Source: Lutraria lutraria (Eukaryota > Mollusca > Bivalvia > Venerida > Mactridae). From it: a stretch of DNA of 64,000 bases. The notes beneath the pieces were generated by a model that was not told the DNA's origin, did not search any database, and worked only from the letters and a program-made list of their open reading frames with translations. The stretch is taken from contig OZ026845.1 in the NCBI GenBank assembly GCA_964023205.1, positions 754,001 to 818,000 on the forward strand, written 5' to 3'. The translations under genes were made by a program, and so were the position numbers. Below, in pieces: positions 30,901 through 41,610 of the stretch (positions are counted from its first letter, which is position 1; every line of letters starts with the position of its first letter).

Positions 30901-33900
30901 AGTTGTTGACTATGGCAAGATCAGTTAAATGATCAGTACTATGATATAAACTTCTTCACAAGTTCCTAAAAATCCTTGATGCTTTTGTTAATTAATTCTT
31001 CAGACAAATGCATTCATTTCATTATTTGTCATCATCAATTATCATTGATTGATGTGTTGATGACAATTGCATGTTTTATACTGTGTTAAATTTCAATAAG
31101 CATAATTATGAGAAAGAAATCAATCTAGTCATTGTTTCGATGAATTGCCCTTGTACAGTACAAAGGTTCATAAATTACAAACCATTTGAGCTTGAATTGC
31201 TAAAAAATGAACAGTTGATGTCGTTTCCCACTTTCAATTAAACAAACGATTAATCAATCGATATTGTCAATTCAATTCGATTATCGAAAACTTGCATTAT
31301 ATAGATAAAGGTAAAGTGCACTACTATCTTTAGTTTTGGACTGAAACTTAGTTTTATTCAAAGAAAATCGCTCAACATGTATTATTGAACAGATCTACAA
31401 GAGTTTGATGATACACATAGTGGTTTCCCTGGGTCAAAGCACGGCATAGTCTCGATTTGAATGCCCTGATGTCATGTGAATGAGAACAGGTGACGCTCAA
31501 CTATAGGTCATGCAAGGATACTATAAAGCTAAATATCTACGCTATAAAGCATTTCACTATACCTGGACATGTATTCTACCATTGAAAGACACACTGAAGG
31601 AAATTAAGGTTTTTTATGATAATATGTAATAATTATCCATACATTTTGAACTCAATTAGTCGATAACAAACTAGCCTTGCTAATTTTGTTGGCCGATTTC
31701 ATGAACGAATGCTGATGGGCTGTCCTCTCAGCCTTACAAAGAACTGCATATTTACATGCGGTAAAAGTTACTAAAACAAATTATGTCAAAATTTACTCAG
31801 ATCGATAGAAATAACAATGACAAATGTGCCTTAAAAATTGTGTTAATTGTCAAATTTTAAATATCAAACTTAGAATTTACGTTACACATCCAATTTCACT
31901 CCTAATAGAGCTACCGTCAGAACAGTTCAGTTCTAAATTGATCTTTATAATGGGTACCTAGGGTTAACAAAATTTAATTTTTAAAAGTTCAAATCACCAA
32001 GTTGGATGCATTTCCATATAGTTTTCTATAAACCATCAACACTAGGTGGCAGCTACTGACACTGTACCACCAGAAAGTTACTAATTTGTGTCATCCAATG
32101 GTTGCAAATTTGTGTCACCAGATGGTCTGAGAAATGTCTGTGATCTAAGACATCACTGGGTCGAAATCAATCTATAGTATATCCTTACATATAAATCCTT
32201 GCAAACAATGTGATCATATTCTACCCTGTATTTATAAATTCTAATCCAATCATGTTTCACTGTACATTTAGCTAATAATTGACATACATGTCCTTCTATA
32301 AAACGGAACTAGCAAGAGCACAGTTTAAATGTACTTTATAAAGTTGGAACATGAATATATTCAAATAATTGATAGGTATTTGCATGGATGAAAGTTGAAA
32401 ATTTCGCAAAAACTGGAAATTTTAACCTTGGTGCAGCTGAGCAAAACAATAAAAATCAATACAATTTACACGTATTTAGATATATATAAACATGAAGCAA
32501 TCAATAAATTATTTACTTGTTGTAAATTATAATCAAATTACCAAATCATTAATCACATAAAGTTTACTTATGGTGTTTTATAGAAATATCCAAATGCTAT
32601 GGTTGTATTATTATAACTTCATTCATGCATGTTATGACAGTGTCAGTATTTGCTTCACTGACTTTGATATACAGGAGGTAAAGGATTTATAAATGTCTCA
32701 CATATTGTGTAGTGCGATTTTATTAACCTGTCAAAGCTGAATAATTACATGGTTGTGGGATGCGATTATTTTTAGCTTCGTACCACATTCGATAGTTTTC
32801 GTTTTTTTACCGTTATGGAGTGTTCCGACCAATGTGTTGATATAACGGTAAAACGAAAATGATCGTATAACTTACGAAAGTAATCGAACCTCACCGAAGC
32901 TAAACATGAATGCAATCATTGACCGTATAATTATGCTGGTTTGACAGTTTAATAAAATCGCACTATAATTTGGGAGGTATTTGAATTGTGAATCAAATAC
33001 AGGGGTCAATAAACTTACTTATGTTTTTATTTCAGATAACTTTAATAATAATTTTATTTTATTACTTTAATAATTTAGAAATTAGGTGTATTCTGGAAAC
33101 TTTCATCCTTGCATTTGTACAAACACCTTGTAATGAAGCTTAACATCACATCTTTGTGCAAGAATTTAAATATTTTGTTAATAATCGATTTATTTATTAA
33201 TATATGCCTAATAAGATTAACAATGTTTTCAGACCCAGAAGGGGATGGATTCAGTCAACCAAGTGCACCATCGAAGCGTAGGAAAAAATCAAGGGTGAGG
33301 TTTTTTATCATAATTAATTATAAGTGTTTTTGATATTCTTTACAAAATTAGTGCCTAATCTTTAGCCTGTGATAGTAAAGTTACTAAGAAACTTAATGAT
33401 TACTGTTGGTTAGTTTGCTTCAGTTTCAATATTGTCACTTTAATTTTGGAAATCTTGATTCAGTTTTGAATGTGATTATTTCTGATTGAAACCTGCTTCA
33501 TTCTTTCTAGTCATTAAATTGAATATTTTCATAAATTTTTTTTCATCACTATTTATTCATCTGATTCAGGCAAGTCCAGGTACTCCAGACATGATACCAC
33601 CATCAATGGGTGGAAACTTTGGTCCGATGATGCAAGGTGGACCCATGGATGACCCTCGAGGATATCCCCAGAATTCAATGCCATTTTCTCCAAATGGAAT
33701 GCCAGATGGACCGTACGGAAACCAGATGGGTCAAATGGTGCCCGGGCCAGGTCGTGGGGGACCTATGCCTGGAAGCCAGGGACCTTACCCAGGTCCTTAC
33801 CCCGGTGGACCGATGCCAGGGAATGGCCCTCATATGAATCACAGATTGTCTCAGCCAGGACACATGTCTCCGATGGGACCTCAGGCTAATGGAAAAATAT

Positions 33901-34163
33901 ATCCATCATCGGCATCTATGGTTTTTAATCCATCAAATCCAAATGCACCTCCAATATACCCGTGTGGGATCTGTCACAAGGAAGTCCATGACAATGATCA
34001 GGCTATACTATGTGAAAGTGGTTGTAATTTCTGGTATCATCGAAATTGTACTGGTCTTAGTGAATTGGCCTTCATTATGCTAAATCAGGAAGTGTATGCA
34101 GAATGGGCATGTGATCAATGCTTATCTACCAGAAACATTCCATTAGTTAAAATGAAATCCTAA
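27946..34163 (+). CDS. pygo: Pygopus homologue (Wnt/beta-catenin co-activator), whole gene, three exons
   Basis: Pygopus binds BCL9/Legless through its PHD finger, reads methylated histone H3K4 and activates Wnt targets in the nucleus. Coding exons are 27946-27973, 33233-33294 and 33570-34163; phases agree (1, then 0), giving about 227 aa. The N-terminus has the basic motif SKRRKKSR (about residues 22-29, the N-terminal homology region and likely nuclear signal). A Gly/Pro/Met/Asn-rich middle follows. The PHD finger at the C-terminus has Cys/His residues in YPCGICHKEVHDND, CESGCNFWYHRNCTG and WACDQC. The protein is short compared with vertebrate Pygo (roughly 400 aa), mostly in the middle. 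Intron 1 (5.3 kb) holds a 614-bp duplication and transposons. The three-exon layout fits other pygopus genes as I recall them. Confidence 0.92.
28109..28722 (+). repeat. 614-bp direct duplication, copy 1 (pygo intron 1)
   Basis: From aggcctagtagattt to gataaaacta, it is nearly identical to 29597-30210; the one difference noticed is cactccag versus cgctccag near 28488. Each copy holds the same 73-codon ORF, which has no recognised domain and is probably chance. Confidence 0.92.
28728..29591. mobile_element. hAT-like element between the two 614-bp copies
   Basis: It starts CAGTGTTCCCACTTACG and ends GTGAGTGGGAACACTG. AGTAGA flanks both ends (28722-28727, 29592-29597). CAGTG-type ends suggest hAT, though only six bases of duplication can be matched. 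The longest ORF is 81 aa (29164-29409) with no recognised domain, so it is non-autonomous. Confidence 0.75.
29597..30210 (+). repeat. 614-bp direct duplication, copy 2
   Basis: It matches 28109-28722. The near identity points to a recent event. Confidence 0.92.
30211..32711. other. pygo intron 1, remaining sequence
   Basis: AT-rich intronic sequence; no exon, repeat array or recognised element is seen. An isolated 65-codon ORF at 30584 shows no family features. Confidence 0.45.
32712..32963. mobile_element. TA-flanked 252-bp MITE with 'gtgcgatttta' ends
   Basis: The left end GTGCGATTTTATTAACCTGT and the right end, reversed, GTGCGATTTTATTAAACTGT are near-perfect inverted repeats. TA flanks both sides. 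Further inverted segments inside ('ttttcgttttttt' and 'aaaacgaaaa') suggest a foldback interior. Confidence 0.8.
33233..33294 (+). CDS. pygo: pygo exon 2 (N-terminal homology region)
   Basis: Acceptor ttttcag, donor AAGG|gtgagg. It encodes PEGDGFSQPSAPSKRRKKSR, the basic conserved motif near the N-terminus. Phase 1 in, phase 0 out. Confidence 0.85.
33570..34163 (+). CDS. pygo: pygo exon 3 (Pro/Gly/Met-rich region and PHD finger)
   Basis: Acceptor ctgattcag, phase 0, 197 codons to TAA. It begins ASPGTPDMIPPSMGG, has NPSNPNAPPIYPCGICHKE (an NP-rich stretch just before the finger) and ends in a complete PHD finger plus STRNIPLVKMKS. Confidence 0.93.
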   Translation, partial: ASPGTPDMIPPSMGGNFGPMMQGGPMDDPRGYPQNSMPFSPNGMPDGPYGNQMGQMVPGPGRGGPMPGSQGPYPGPYPGGPMPGNGPHMNHRLSQPGHMSPMGPQANGKIYPSSASMVFNPSNPNAPPIYPCGICHKEVHDNDQAILCESGCNFWYHRNCTGLSELAFIMLNQEVYAEWACDQCLSTRNIPLVKMKS

Positions 34164-34619
34164 ATACTAGGATCACGTTAACAATCTCACTGTTTTGGCC
34201 ACATTTGATAACAAAACTAATTCAGTGCTATATTTTTTTAGGCAAATGTTTGCTTCAGATAGTATTGAATAAATTGTTAGTCCATATGTAATGTATACAT
34301 ATACATTTAAATACCGGTACATCTCTGTATCTCTTAAGCTTGAGGAAATCAATTTCTTTGGGTGTTTTTCAAGTATCAAGAATTTCTGTGTTCGGAGCAC
34401 ATTGTGCAATAAGTGAATGTAATGAAACATTAGAATCATCAAATTATCAGTTTCATTGTATTTTTGCAAAATTGACTGATATATTGATTCATATTTTCTA
34501 GTGATAGACTTTTGAATCAGGTGACAAGAAACTATATTTTTTTTAAGGTGAGTTTTCTTGATCTTTTTATATATCTGTCATGACTTAAGCTATTTTTTCT
34601 AGGACAAATGGAAACTACA

Positions 34620-34926
34620 CAGTGCTTTTTTTCACTGTTAGTGGAAGGTCCTGGGGTCCTTAGGAAGAGGAAAAATAGCATCTTGAGGGCAAATAAGGGA
34701 AAATAACAAGGCATATATCCTAACAAAAGATGTTTTCCAATAGTTTTTTACCTGTATGGCTACAGTCAATATAAGCAGATCAGTTGTATTATCTTTTTGA
34801 TAAAAACACAACATGAACATCAAATTTGACTGAAGGGGAAGTTTTATAGATTATAGGGGAAAAGCATTCTCATGCAGGCATTGGGACTTAATTTCGGCCC
34901 CCAAATCAGACCCCAAAAAAACACTG
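34620..34926. mobile_element. CAG-ended element, ~5-bp target duplication
   Basis: The ends are CAGTGCTTTTTTTCACTG and, reversed, CAGTGTTTTTTTGGGG. Flanks are CTACA and CTATA. The interior has 'ggtcctggggtcc' and 'atttcggcccccaaa', resembling the copies at 40153 and 49724. Confidence 0.65.
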
Positions 34927-36251
34927 CTATATTAGACAATCTCAGAAATTGGCAATATTCTCATCAAATATACAGCATACCTATACATACAAAGTTATTT
35001 ATCATTTTTTGGTATCAAGTTTCCCTTGTTACTGATACTCATTTAAGTTTGATCTTAATATAGTTTGGTATATATATATTTAGATCTCATGTTTTATATC
35101 CTTTCTCTATGACACAATAATTTTTTCATAAACTCTCCAGGCAGAGTTTAATAGTGTTTAGCTGTTATAAATTTTATTCAATATCTCCACTTTCTGCACT
35201 GTTATACTATTTAGAGCAAAATGGCATTTTGTACATTACTGCATGTACAAATATATTTACTGGTAAATGATTTTCTATATCAGTGTTTGTATAGCATTCA
35301 AACATTCCTATGTGGGGTATTTATTTATGTTTATATTCGTAAAATGTATTCAAGCGTTTATGAAAGAGAGGATTTTATCCAGCTCCTGGATTTCTGTTAA
35401 ACCATCACAATTCTGAGCTAGATTGTTTGAATTCGGATTCTTTCTGATTACTTGTTTATATACATGTATTTTTAAGCAGAATATCTATATTGAATTGTGA
35501 AAATTCAATATCATGTTTTATGGATGTTTGTTTTGGTAATTTTGTTTATTTTTCTATTAGTAGTGTTGTTAGAGACGATTTGTTTATGTTTTTTAATCAA
35601 TGAATGTAACTAAACATTATTTTGTAAAAACTTTACAATTGTTCAACACTTAATGGAATTACATTTGTGTTACAATTTTTGTTGCATGTTTGATCATCAT
35701 GCCTAGATTCACTGAGATATTGGAAGTTGCCTCTCAGTTAAAACTGCTTGGTCAAAATTCAAATTTTTATCATCCATAATGATATGAAAGCAACAGTGTT
35801 AACCATTTCTTCTTCCTGACCGCCATGGCATGCATACTAAAACAGTCTTAGGTAGAGGGGGGAGGTAGGCATTGTCCATGTCGGCATGCTTGTTGTATAT
35901 TTTATGTTTGAAGAAAGCATCCTGAAGTTTTTATTTAACTGAATGTACACAAATTATTGTTACAGCTTTAGTTGGTATTTAGGGTTTGCTTTTATTTACT
36001 TACCGGTACATAATCATTGCATACTACATGTATTCTATATTTTGGTTTACATTATTTGTATGTGTATTTTTAATTAAGCTTTTTATTCTAAATGTTTAAA
36101 TCTTTAAGTTATGAGATTTTATGTAACTTAACTTATAAGTTTTATGAAGATTTTTTACCTAAGTTTTGATTTAAAGACAGATGTTTTAAACTTACAAATG
36201 TATAGAGTAAAAATAAAATGTCCCATGCCTTGATGTCAGTCATTAAGCATT

Positions 36252-36490
36252 TATGGGGGAGGGGCCTCTGTGCTCAAGTGGTTATAGTCTCTGACTAGTA
36301 ATCTTTAGCCATCACTGCTGTAAGTTCAAGTCCCACCGAGACCTCAGTTCACATGTGAGGCTAGGTTACGGAAGGGAGGTGGAACTACCCTCGTGTTTAC
36401 CTAGGATCTTCTACTACCATTAAAACTGGAACAGTTGCCAAATGACCCAGACAAATATTCACTATCCGCATGAAACTTGAAAACTGCTGT
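36252..36490 (+). mobile_element. tRNA-derived SINE, family 1, single-unit copy
   Basis: The head 'cctctgtgctcaagtggttatagtctctgactagtaatct' (given in part) and the B-box-like 'gtaagttcaagtccc' resemble a tRNA with an AGT anticodon region. The body carries one copy of 'ggatcttctactaccat...aaaactgga' and 'gttgccaaatgaccc', the segment that is amplified at 8110-9019. Confidence 0.7.
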
Positions 36491-37770
36491 CTTAACTATC
36501 ATTATGTCAATAGATCCACAACCTTGGTTATTAAACTTGAGGTTAATCTCCCTGTTTGGATCTGAATTCTTTGTCTCTAGTATTCTCAAGTTATTTATGA
36601 TAAGATTATGTTCTGAATCGAAGTCTTCTGATAAAAATACTTGTTAACTTACATAATTATTTGGTCTTGAAAATTATGAGAACAAAAACTGATGTTTGAG
36701 CTTCATGACCAATCTCAGGTTTATGACTTCAAACCCTTGACTTTCTTTGGATAAACTTGATTTCATTGTTCGTTCTCTGTCTTATATTCACAATGGACTT
36801 GCTAACTCTGTAGAGGTCGTGTCAGGTCAGTGTCACAGTTTACTGTTATAATTGTTGAATTTTTATATACAGGGTACATTACATTTTATAGATGCTCACC
36901 AAAAAATTGTTTTTATAAAACAACTACATGTATTTCAGAATGTTAATTTTTGTTGTTGTTATTTTGTGTATGCTCTAGATCTTTGAGACAATTGTACATA
37001 ATAGTTCATCGAAAATGTATATTCCTGTCAAGTATGCTAATTATGAAATCCATGTTATTTGTTGTAAAATTATTTTGTAGTTCTGCTAATGTGCTGTAGT
37101 TTCTGTAGTTGCTGAGTCAAATATACTAACATTCTAAGGTTTGCTTTCATATAAAGGTTTGTATGTAATGACTTATGTTGTCTTTACACTGAGTAAAATT
37201 TAAAAAAAAGTTCCTGTCTGTTTTACCCTTATTCTGCTCACTTTACACTTACTATTAACATTATTTTGTTGTATGATACTTTTTGATAGTTTTATTGTTA
37301 TCGTCAAGGTTGAACCTGATTTACAAATATAACTGATACAATTTTACATCAAATAGATACAGAAAAAAAATCTTCTTTGCCGTAAGCACATGGTATAGAA
37401 CTTAGATATTTAGTGTTCAGCATTTTATAGTTTTCTTCTACTGGGAGTGGTCAAATAATGCTCCTGTTGCAAAATCGGTTCTTCCCTTTTAGTCACATGT
37501 TAAGCAAATAATTCATTAATTTTAGGTGAGTGATATAGGGCCATCATTACCTCCTTGTTACTGTATGTAGTATATCAATGAATGAATTTATTCTTGGATC
37601 AATTAGTTGTTATAGTAATTTTAATTTGATGGAAGTTTTACTTATATTAAAGACAACAGCTGCAAAATTTTAAATTGTACTGTACATAAAATTTATATTT
37701 ACAAATGGTAGGTCTCTGTATTTGACTGGCTCATATACTGGTTTAATTGTATAACTTCCTACACTGCAAC

Positions 37771-37970
37771 NNNNNNNNNNNNNNNNNNNNNNNNNNNNNN
37801 NNNNNNNNNNNNNNNNNNNNNNNNNNNNNNNNNNNNNNNNNNNNNNNNNNNNNNNNNNNNNNNNNNNNNNNNNNNNNNNNNNNNNNNNNNNNNNNNNNNN
37901 NNNNNNNNNNNNNNNNNNNNNNNNNNNNNNNNNNNNNNNNNNNNNNNNNNNNNNNNNNNNNNNNNNNNNN
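37771..37970. other. Assembly gap (200 N)
   Basis: Exactly 200 unknown bases, probably a scaffolding gap of nominal size. Confidence 0.99.
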
Positions 37971-38262
37971 CATTTCATTGGTGTGGTTACGGAATTATTC
38001 ACCAAATACATTTTTGTAAACTGAATCTATTTTGACAAACAAAACATTTATTATTATAAGAAGATTTTCATTTCATAGTTTTCAGGCCTGTTGATGAGAT
38101 ACATCATACAGTCACCTGGAAGAATTCTAAAACCTTGCATTTTCCTATGTCATTGGACTTTTCATTATAACTTGTGTTATAATTTCATGTTTTGAAGGAC
38201 TGGTACTCACATAAATCCTCAAATTCTGTCCCTATAAAAGTTTAAGTTTTGCTTTATTACAG

Positions 38263-39252
38263 AAAACAAAAAAGCCCGTAAGAATTAGAGGGAGACACCA
38301 CAGACTGAAAGTTGGAAATCAAATAGAAGAATCGTCTTCGTCCGACAGTGATGATGAAGAAACTGTAAATGAAGAAATAAATAAAGACAAAGATTGTGAG
38401 AACCGTTGTAGAAGATCATTACGATTGTCCAGTCATATGGAGCACTGTGAGACATATTCCCATGGCAACAATGATCTGCACAATGTAGGTCATGAAAGAG
38501 GAGATAACAATTCTTGCTTGATTGAAACTGTTGGCTCTTCAAAAAGGACTGATATGAATGATGATGATGATGTTGGTAATGAAGATGCATCAGACGCTTC
38601 AAGTGGAAACAATGGACTTAAACTAAGAACTGGTAGTAAAAGGAACAGAAGTGTTATTGAGAGTGAGAATGATAGTGATGACAGTGATATTAGAGTAGGA
38701 ACTAGAAACAAACACAACAGAAGTGTTATAGAAAGTGACAGTGAAGATGGTGTTGAAGTAATGGAATATACTAATCCTGAACAGAACGGAAACAGTACAA
38801 TAGACAAGGTACAACCTCTTGGATCAGTGAACAGCAATGTAATAAATGAAAATACAGATGATAGTGGTATTGTTGGTGAACCTGAATTGAAGTCTGTTGG
38901 GTGTAATTCTTTTGGTTCTAATGGAATAGGAACACAACCTAGTGCTAGCAGAATAGGATCAAGTAATGAAGAGAAAGCACACAAGATATGTGATGTGACA
39001 AACTTGGTAGAAGAGTCTGGTTCAATTATGAATAGTACAAATGATTCTGATAGTTCTGACATGACTGAAGGTGATTCCGACGATAGTGGAAGTGAGTGTG
39101 ATAATGACTCTAGTGATCAGGATGATGACCTTGATGAAGACATTGAGAATAGTAGAATTAGAGTAAGAAAGTTACGCAAGAAAAAAGAAAAAGACAGATT
39201 GTTTGATAGGTTTAGGATGGAGAGGCAAAGGAAACTGACTAAATCTAAATGA
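38263..39252 (+). CDS. 3'-terminal exon of an acidic, Ser-rich nuclear-type protein
   Basis: The exon starts after acceptor ctttattacag in phase 0 (KTKKPVRIRGRHHRLKVG) and runs 329 codons to TGA. It is rich in Ser/Asp/Glu (EESSSSDSDDEET, DSDSSDMTEGDSDDSGSE), with a repeated motif RNRSVIES/HNRSVIES at about residues 128-157. The basic end is RKLRKKKEKDRLFDRFRMER. This composition is common in chromatin and RNA-processing proteins, but I recognise no family. Upstream exons are not found. The phase would also allow splicing from pygopus exon 2, which would make it an alternative end; I regard a separate gene as more likely. Confidence 0.65.
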   Translation, partial: KTKKPVRIRGRHHRLKVGNQIEESSSSDSDDEETVNEEINKDKDCENRCRRSLRLSSHMEHCETYSHGNNDLHNVGHERGDNNSCLIETVGSSKRTDMNDDDDVGNEDASDASSGNNGLKLRTGSKRNRSVIESENDSDDSDIRVGTRNKHNRSVIESDSEDGVEVMEYTNPEQNGNSTIDKVQPLGSVNSNVINENTDDSGIVGEPELKSVGCNSFGSNGIGTQPSASRIGSSNEEKAHKICDVTNLVEESGSIMNSTNDSDSSDMTEGDSDDSGSECDNDSSDQDDDLDEDIENSRIRVRKLRKKKEKDRLFDRFRMERQRKLTKSK

Positions 39253-40152
39253 TTTAGAAATATATGACTGTATAACAAAGTCTTGTATTTTGAAAGTTAT
39301 TGCATTTCATTATCATTTATTGATGTATGTTGTCCTCTATTCATGTATTTTCTGGCATCTATATATCTGAAGCAATCACCTATTGTGTCTCTTTATGGTT
39401 ATCATTTCCCCTGGATCTTTTATAGAATGTGTAATTTGATTGATTGTGTGACAGATTACAGATATACTGAAGCAACTGTTCAAATTGTATTGTTTATTTT
39501 GATGTAAATTCAATAATATTTTATTTATGTTTGGATACATGAAGTTTGCATTTTCATGGGACCATGATGTGCCTGCTGAATTCTAAATGTGTTCATGATC
39601 TTAAAAGAACTTAACTTTTTGTACTTCAAATGATATTTTGGACATTCTAAAATTTTATTTATATTTCCATGTGCATTGCCTTCTTTAGATTTGGCCAGAA
39701 ACAAAACGATGCATAGTTCTGATCTTAATGTTAGTGAGGATGATAAATGATATGTTATGAATTCATAAATACCATAAATAGGTCTTATATCACTGTGTTG
39801 TAGGTTTCCAACATAGTTGAGTGGTATTTGTCCTATAAGAACCTGATTGTCGTCATGTTGTTAAATTTTAAAGTTGTATACATCAAGTTGTCTTTTACTG
39901 ACAAATATGATTATGTTTAATTTTGATGTCATTCATCTTATGTTTTATTCTGTTATAACTTGTTTAAGTCATTAATGTATTAAAATATAAATTTCAGATA
40001 ATTTTATGTATGTGTCTGTTTTTCTAGATAACTTTGTTTTGTATTTTATTATAGACCAGATAATACTTATAACTGAAGACTTGTTGTTTGATTCACGTAC
40101 CAAAACCTTACTTTTTCTTTAATTGTCTTAGGTGTCTGTGAATACATGGCTT
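39253..40152. other. 3' UTR and intergenic sequence
   Basis: AT-rich, no coding signal beyond chance ORFs. It probably includes the 3' UTR of the preceding exon. Confidence 0.45.
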
Positions 40153-40367
40153 CAGCCGTTTTTTGTGAAGGGTGGCGAGGCCTTTTTTAAGGGGAATTTT
40201 GCGTAAAAAAATAGGCAAATTGGAGGAAAATTACTAAGTAAACAAGCACAGTGTAAAAAGATATTTTGGTTGGGGAATTTCTTTTCAAATTTGGGGAAAA
40301 ATACATACTAATCTGCTTGGGGAATAGGGCCGAAAATCGGCCCCAAATTTGCCATAAAAAAGGGCTG
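40153..40367. mobile_element. CAG-ended element, ~5-bp target duplication, inserted at the head of a SINE
   Basis: The ends are CAGCCGTTTTTTGTGAAGG and, reversed, CAGCCCTTTTTTATGGC. Flanks are GGCTT and GGCTC. The interior contains 'ggggaattt' and 'ggccgaaaatcggcc', as in related copies. Confidence 0.65.
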
Positions 40368-41610
40368 GGCTCTTGTCTCTGATGAGCACTTACTAGTCCC
40401 GCAACACTGCGAGTACAAATTCCACCCAGGCCCAGATTTCCCCTGTAAGGATGCTGTCTAGTCTGAGGTCTTCATTGGCAGCTGTCTAGTCTGAGGTCTT
40501 CATTGACTGCTGTCTAGTCTGAGGTCTTCATTGACTGCTGTCTAGTCTGAGGTCTTCATTGACAGCTGTCTAGTCTGAGGTCTTCATTGACTGCTGTCTA
40601 GTCTGAGGTCTTCATTGACTGCTGTCTAGTCTGAGGTCTTCATTGACTGATGTCTAGTCTGAGGTCTTCATTGTGGGGTCTTCTTTGACTGCTGTCTAGT
40701 CTGAGGTCTTCATTGACTGATGTCTAGTCTGAGGTCTTCATTGACTGCTGTCTAGTCTGAGGTCTTCATTGACAGCTGTCTAGTCTGAGGTCTTCATTGA
40801 CTGCTGTCTAGTCTGAGGTCTTCATTGACTGCTGTCTAGTCTGAGGTCTTCATTGACTGATGTCTAGTCTGAGGTCTTCATTGTGGGGTCTTCTTTGACT
40901 GCTGTCTAGTCTGAGGTCTTCATTGACTGATGTCTAGTCTGAGGTCTTCATTGACTGCTGTCTAGTCTGAGGTCTTCATTGACAGCTGTCTAGTCTGAGG
41001 TCTTCATTGACTGATGTCTAGTCTGGGGTCTTCATTGACTGCTGTCTAGTCTGGGGTCTTCATTGACTGCTGTCTAGTCTGGGGTCTTCATTGACTGATG
41101 TCTAGTCTGAGGTCTTCATTGTGGGGTCTTCTTTGACTGCTGTCTGGTCTGAGGTCTTCATTGACAGCTGTCTAGTCTGAGGTCATCATTGACTGCTGTC
41201 TAGTCTGATGTCTTCATTGACTGCTGTCTAGTCTGAGGTCTTCATTGACTGCTGTCTAGTCTGAGGTCTTCATTGACTGATGTCTAGTCTGAGGTCTTCA
41301 TTGACTGCTGTCTAGTCTGGGGTCTTCATTGACTGCTGTCTAGTCTGAGGTCTTCATTGACTGATGTCTTGTCTGAGGTCTTCATTGTGGGGTCTTCTTT
41401 GACTGCTGTCTAGTCTGAGGTCTTCATTGACAGCTGTCTAGTCTGAGGTCTTCATTGACAGCTGTCTAGTCTGAGGTCTTCATTGACTGCTGTCTAGTCT
41501 GATGTCTTCATTGAATGCTGTCTAGTCAGAGGTCTTCATTGACTGTTTAGGCTGGAAAAGTTGCCAAATCACCCTAGTTGTGTGTTGTGAAACCCAAGTG
41601 AACAAAAATT
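40368..41610 (+). mobile_element. tRNA-derived SINE, family 1, with an internally expanded 28-bp unit
   Basis: The degraded head (gtctctgatgagcacttact, gcgagtacaaattccaccc) is followed by a long 28-bp array. The SINE end then follows: 'ggctggaaaagttgccaaatc' (given in part) and 'gtgaaacccaagtgaac', shared with the copy that ends near 9040. Confidence 0.65.
40453..41545. repeat. 28-bp minisatellite with higher-order variants
   Basis: About 39 units of tgctgtctagtctgaggtct plus tcattgac. A variant block 'attgtggggtcttctttgact' recurs near 40671, 40881, 41118 and 41387, giving a higher-order period of about 210-270 bp. Confidence 0.93.

Larger units (their letters stand above)
34164..38262. other. 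pygo 3' UTR and intergenic sequence
   Basis: There is no clear coding exon. It holds a CAG-ended element (34620-34926), a SINE (36252-36490) and the assembly gap (37771-37970). An AATAAA near 36214 is a possible pygopus polyadenylation signal. The upstream exons of the gene ending at 39252 should lie here or be hidden in the gap. Confidence 0.45.

Noticed and set aside
38490..39062. 190-codon Ser/Leu-rich minus-strand ORF
   Set aside because: It is the antisense of the acidic Ser-rich exon; low complexity explains its openness.
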